DNA of 51,061 nucleotides from SZUA-442 sp035461905 (GTDB taxonomy: Bacteria; Actinomycetota; Acidimicrobiia; Spongiisociales; UBA5794): NCBI GenBank assembly GCA_035461905.1, contig DATHUV010000019.1:1-51061 (forward strand), read 5' to 3'. Below the pieces are notes generated by a model. The model had not been told where the DNA came from, did no database searches, and was given only the letters and a program-made list of their open reading frames with translations. The position numbers and the translations under genes are program-made. Every line of letters begins with the position of its first letter. Positions within the stretch are counted from its first letter, which is position 1. Shown one piece after another: positions 49,609 through 51,061 of this stretch.

Positions 49609-50283
49609 ATGGCGTCACCGCACACCGAGGAGCCGTCCACCGAGGCCAAACGCAACGCACGTGTCATCCTCAGGAGGCTCCGGAGACTGTATCCCGAGAT
49701 GCGCACCGCGCTCGAGTACGAGGACCCGTGGCAGCTCCTCGTCGCGACGGTCCTGTCCGCTCAGACCACGGACGAGAACGTCAATCGGGTCGCACCGGTG
49801 CTCTTCGACCGCTTTCGCTCCCCTGAGGACCTCGCATCGGCCGATCCCGAGGAGGTCGAGCGCATCATCTACTCGACCGGCTTCTATCGGCAGAAGACGA
49901 AGAGCGTGATCGCCCTCGCCGCGGACATCGTCGAGTCCCATGATGGTGTGGTTCCGAGGGATCTCGAGGCACTCACGCAGCTGCGCGGTGTGGGCCGAAA
50001 GACCGCATCCGTGGTGCTCGCCGAGGTGTGGGGTGATCCTGCGATCGCCGTCGACACGCACGTCAAGCGGGTCACGCACCGACTCGGCATCACCCATTCG
50101 CCGGACCCCGTCAGGATCGAGCGTGAGCTCATGTCCCTGTACCCGAGGAAGGACTGGGCGGGCGTATCGATGCGATTCATCCAGTTTGGCCGCGACGTGT
50201 GCGATGCGCGGGCGCCGCGTTGTTGGGAGTGTCCCCTCTCGGATCGGTGCCGGTACGAGCCGAAGGCGACACCACCGGTGTGA
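49609..50283 (+). CDS. nth: Endonuclease III
   Basis: 224 aa from the ATG at 49609; a longer frame to 49279 overlaps the divergent thioesterase. Helix-hairpin-helix LRGVGRKTASVVL with catalytic Lys131, and Asp149 in AVDTHVKRV. The C-terminal [4Fe-4S] cluster has exact C-x6-C-x2-C-x5-C spacing. DNA glycosylase/AP lyase for oxidised pyrimidines. The stop overlaps the MATE gene start (GTGA). Confidence 0.96.
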   Translation: MASPHTEEPSTEAKRNARVILRRLRRLYPEMRTALEYEDPWQLLVATVLSAQTTDENVNRVAPVLFDRFRSPEDLASADPEEVERIIYSTGFYRQKTKSVIALAADIVESHDGVVPRDLEALTQLRGVGRKTASVVLAEVWGDPAIAVDTHVKRVTHRLGITHSPDPVRIERELMSLYPRKDWAGVSMRFIQFGRDVCDARAPRCWECPLSDRCRYEPKATPPV

Positions 50284-51061
50284 AACCGTCCCTCCCAGTC
50301 GCCTTCCGTCGTAGCCCGAGGGATCGGGTGATCGCGGCGCTCGCGATCCCTGCGCTCGGGACCCTTGCGATGGATCCACTGGTCTCGATCGTCGACACGG
50401 CCTGGGTGGCAAGACTCGGCACAGAACCGCTTGCGGCCCTCGCGATCGCCTCTGCGGTGTTCGCCGCCGTGTTCTCGATCTTCAACTTCGTCCACATGAC
50501 GATCACCCCGCTCGTCGCGGGCGAGGTGGGTGCGGGTCGAACCGACCGGGCGGGTGCCGTTTCCAAGGGCGCTCTCGGCGTCTCGTTTGTCATCGGTGTT
50601 GTCGTCGCGGTTGTGGCAGTCGCTTTCGCCGACGGCATCGTCGGGCTCTTCGGAGCAGCACCCGACGTCGCTGAACTCGCATCGGACTACTTACGCATCC
50701 GTTTCATCGCCCTCCCGATGATGCTCGTCGCCATGGCGGGCCACGGGATCTTTCGCGGCCATTCGGACACCAGGACGCCATTGTGGGTGGCCTTGGGTAT
50801 GAACGTGGTGAACCTGGTTCTCGATCCGCTGCTGATCTTCACACTCGGGCTCGGAGTATCCGGGGCGGCCTGGGCGACGGTCGCAGCGCAGACGATTGCG
50901 GCCGTGTGGTTCCTGGTGCTCATCCTCGGGACGCAGCGCGAGCGCCTCGGGACTGCTGCCCCTGTCGCGAACCTCGGGTCTCTCGAGATCGGTCGGATCC
51001 TCGATGCGGGGTGGCCGATGATGGTTCGGAGCGCCGCGCTGCTCGCAGCTCTCACGGCGAC
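50280..51061 (+). CDS. MATE family efflux transporter, N-terminal part
   Basis: Open to the window end, about 260 codons. GTG at 50280 overlaps the nth stop. The start reads LALAIP-like AALAIPALGTLAMDPLVSIVD, followed by DTAWVARLGTEPLAALAIA, typical of the first two helices in MATE/DinF proteins. Five to six further hydrophobic segments and the middle block GHGIFRGHSDTRTPLWV are present. Drug or metabolite export with Na+ or H+ is the family role; substrate is unknown. About half of a normal 440 aa protein is visible. Confidence 0.9.
   Translation, partial: MKPSLPVAFRRSPRDRVIAALAIPALGTLAMDPLVSIVDTAWVARLGTEPLAALAIASAVFAAVFSIFNFVHMTITPLVAGEVGAGRTDRAGAVSKGALGVSFVIGVVVAVVAVAFADGIVGLFGAAPDVAELASDYLRIRFIALPMMLVAMAGHGIFRGHSDTRTPLWVALGMNVVNLVLDPLLIFTLGLGVSGAAWATVAAQTIAAVWFLVLILGTQRERLGTAAPVANLGSLEIGRILDAGWPMMVRSAALLAALTA

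Noticed and set aside
1..51061. CRISPR array, tRNA, rRNA or prophage genes
   Set aside because: Looked for repeat-spacer patterns, tRNA-like clover leaves in gaps and phage structural genes; none seen.

Overview
The window looks like a single contiguous stretch of ordinary chromosome from a high-GC actinobacterium (Actinomycetota). The reasons are many GTG/TTG starts, a DUF3040 gene, a SepF/YggT tail on the division cluster, a T-box leader of actinobacterial type before ileS, an ArsA-like ATPase pair resembling mycobacterial Rv3679-Rv3680, and a wax-ester-synthase-type acyltransferase. A deep-branching, non-model lineage such as Acidimicrobiia fits, but that placement is inference. No rRNA, tRNA, insertion sequence, prophage or CRISPR array was seen.

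Layout. (1) 1-3768: type II fatty acid synthesis operon fabD(partial)-fabH-fabG-acpP-fabF. (2) 3779-6015, minus strand: two unrecognised membrane proteins, a secreted cupredoxin-like protein with no copper ligands, and a histidine phosphatase. (3) 6204-7137: DUF3040 membrane protein and a MerR-type regulator. (4) 7167-11706, minus: MoxR ATPase, DUF58 protein and TgpA-type membrane transglutaminase, a three-gene cell-envelope module. (5) 11854-14871: small genes including a serine-recombinase-like domain that has lost its catalytic residues, a divergent HNH nuclease and a universal stress protein. (6) 15003-32546: the dcw cluster mraZ-rsmH-ftsL-ftsI-murE-murF-mraY-murD-ftsW-murG-murC-murB-ftsQ-ftsZ-pgeF-yggS-sepF-yggT, with MraZ boxes over the mraZ promoter and an rsmH leader hairpin that would bury the ribosome binding site and start codon. 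ftsA and divIVA are absent here. (7) 32575-36061: ileS (minus) behind a T-box riboswitch with an isoleucine ATC specifier. (8) 36062-39635: DUF167, DksA-like, lspA, rluD and a WS/DGAT acyltransferase. (9) 39682-44407: divergent pfkA and dnaE. (10) 44432-51061: ArsA-like ATPase pair, a small conserved-looking gene, a tandem ThyX-like protein, two small membrane proteins, a hotdog thioesterase, nth and a partial MATE transporter.

Most of the window therefore supplies envelope lipids, peptidoglycan precursors and division proteins. Many neighbouring genes overlap by 4 nt (ATGA or GTGA), implying translational coupling. At least eight single or first genes have a TAnnnT hexamer 6-8 nt before the start codon and no Shine-Dalgarno sequence, the pattern expected for leaderless mRNAs.

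No clearly new multi-gene system was found. The most unusual items are the tandem ThyX protein with its signature motif divided between two halves (46616-48262), the rsmH leader hairpin (15549-15635), the inactivated serine recombinase with a palindrome in its promoter (13160-13727), and the ligand-free cupredoxin (4907-5338). Every stretch over 300 bases lies within a gene except 35746-36061, which holds the ileS T-box leader.
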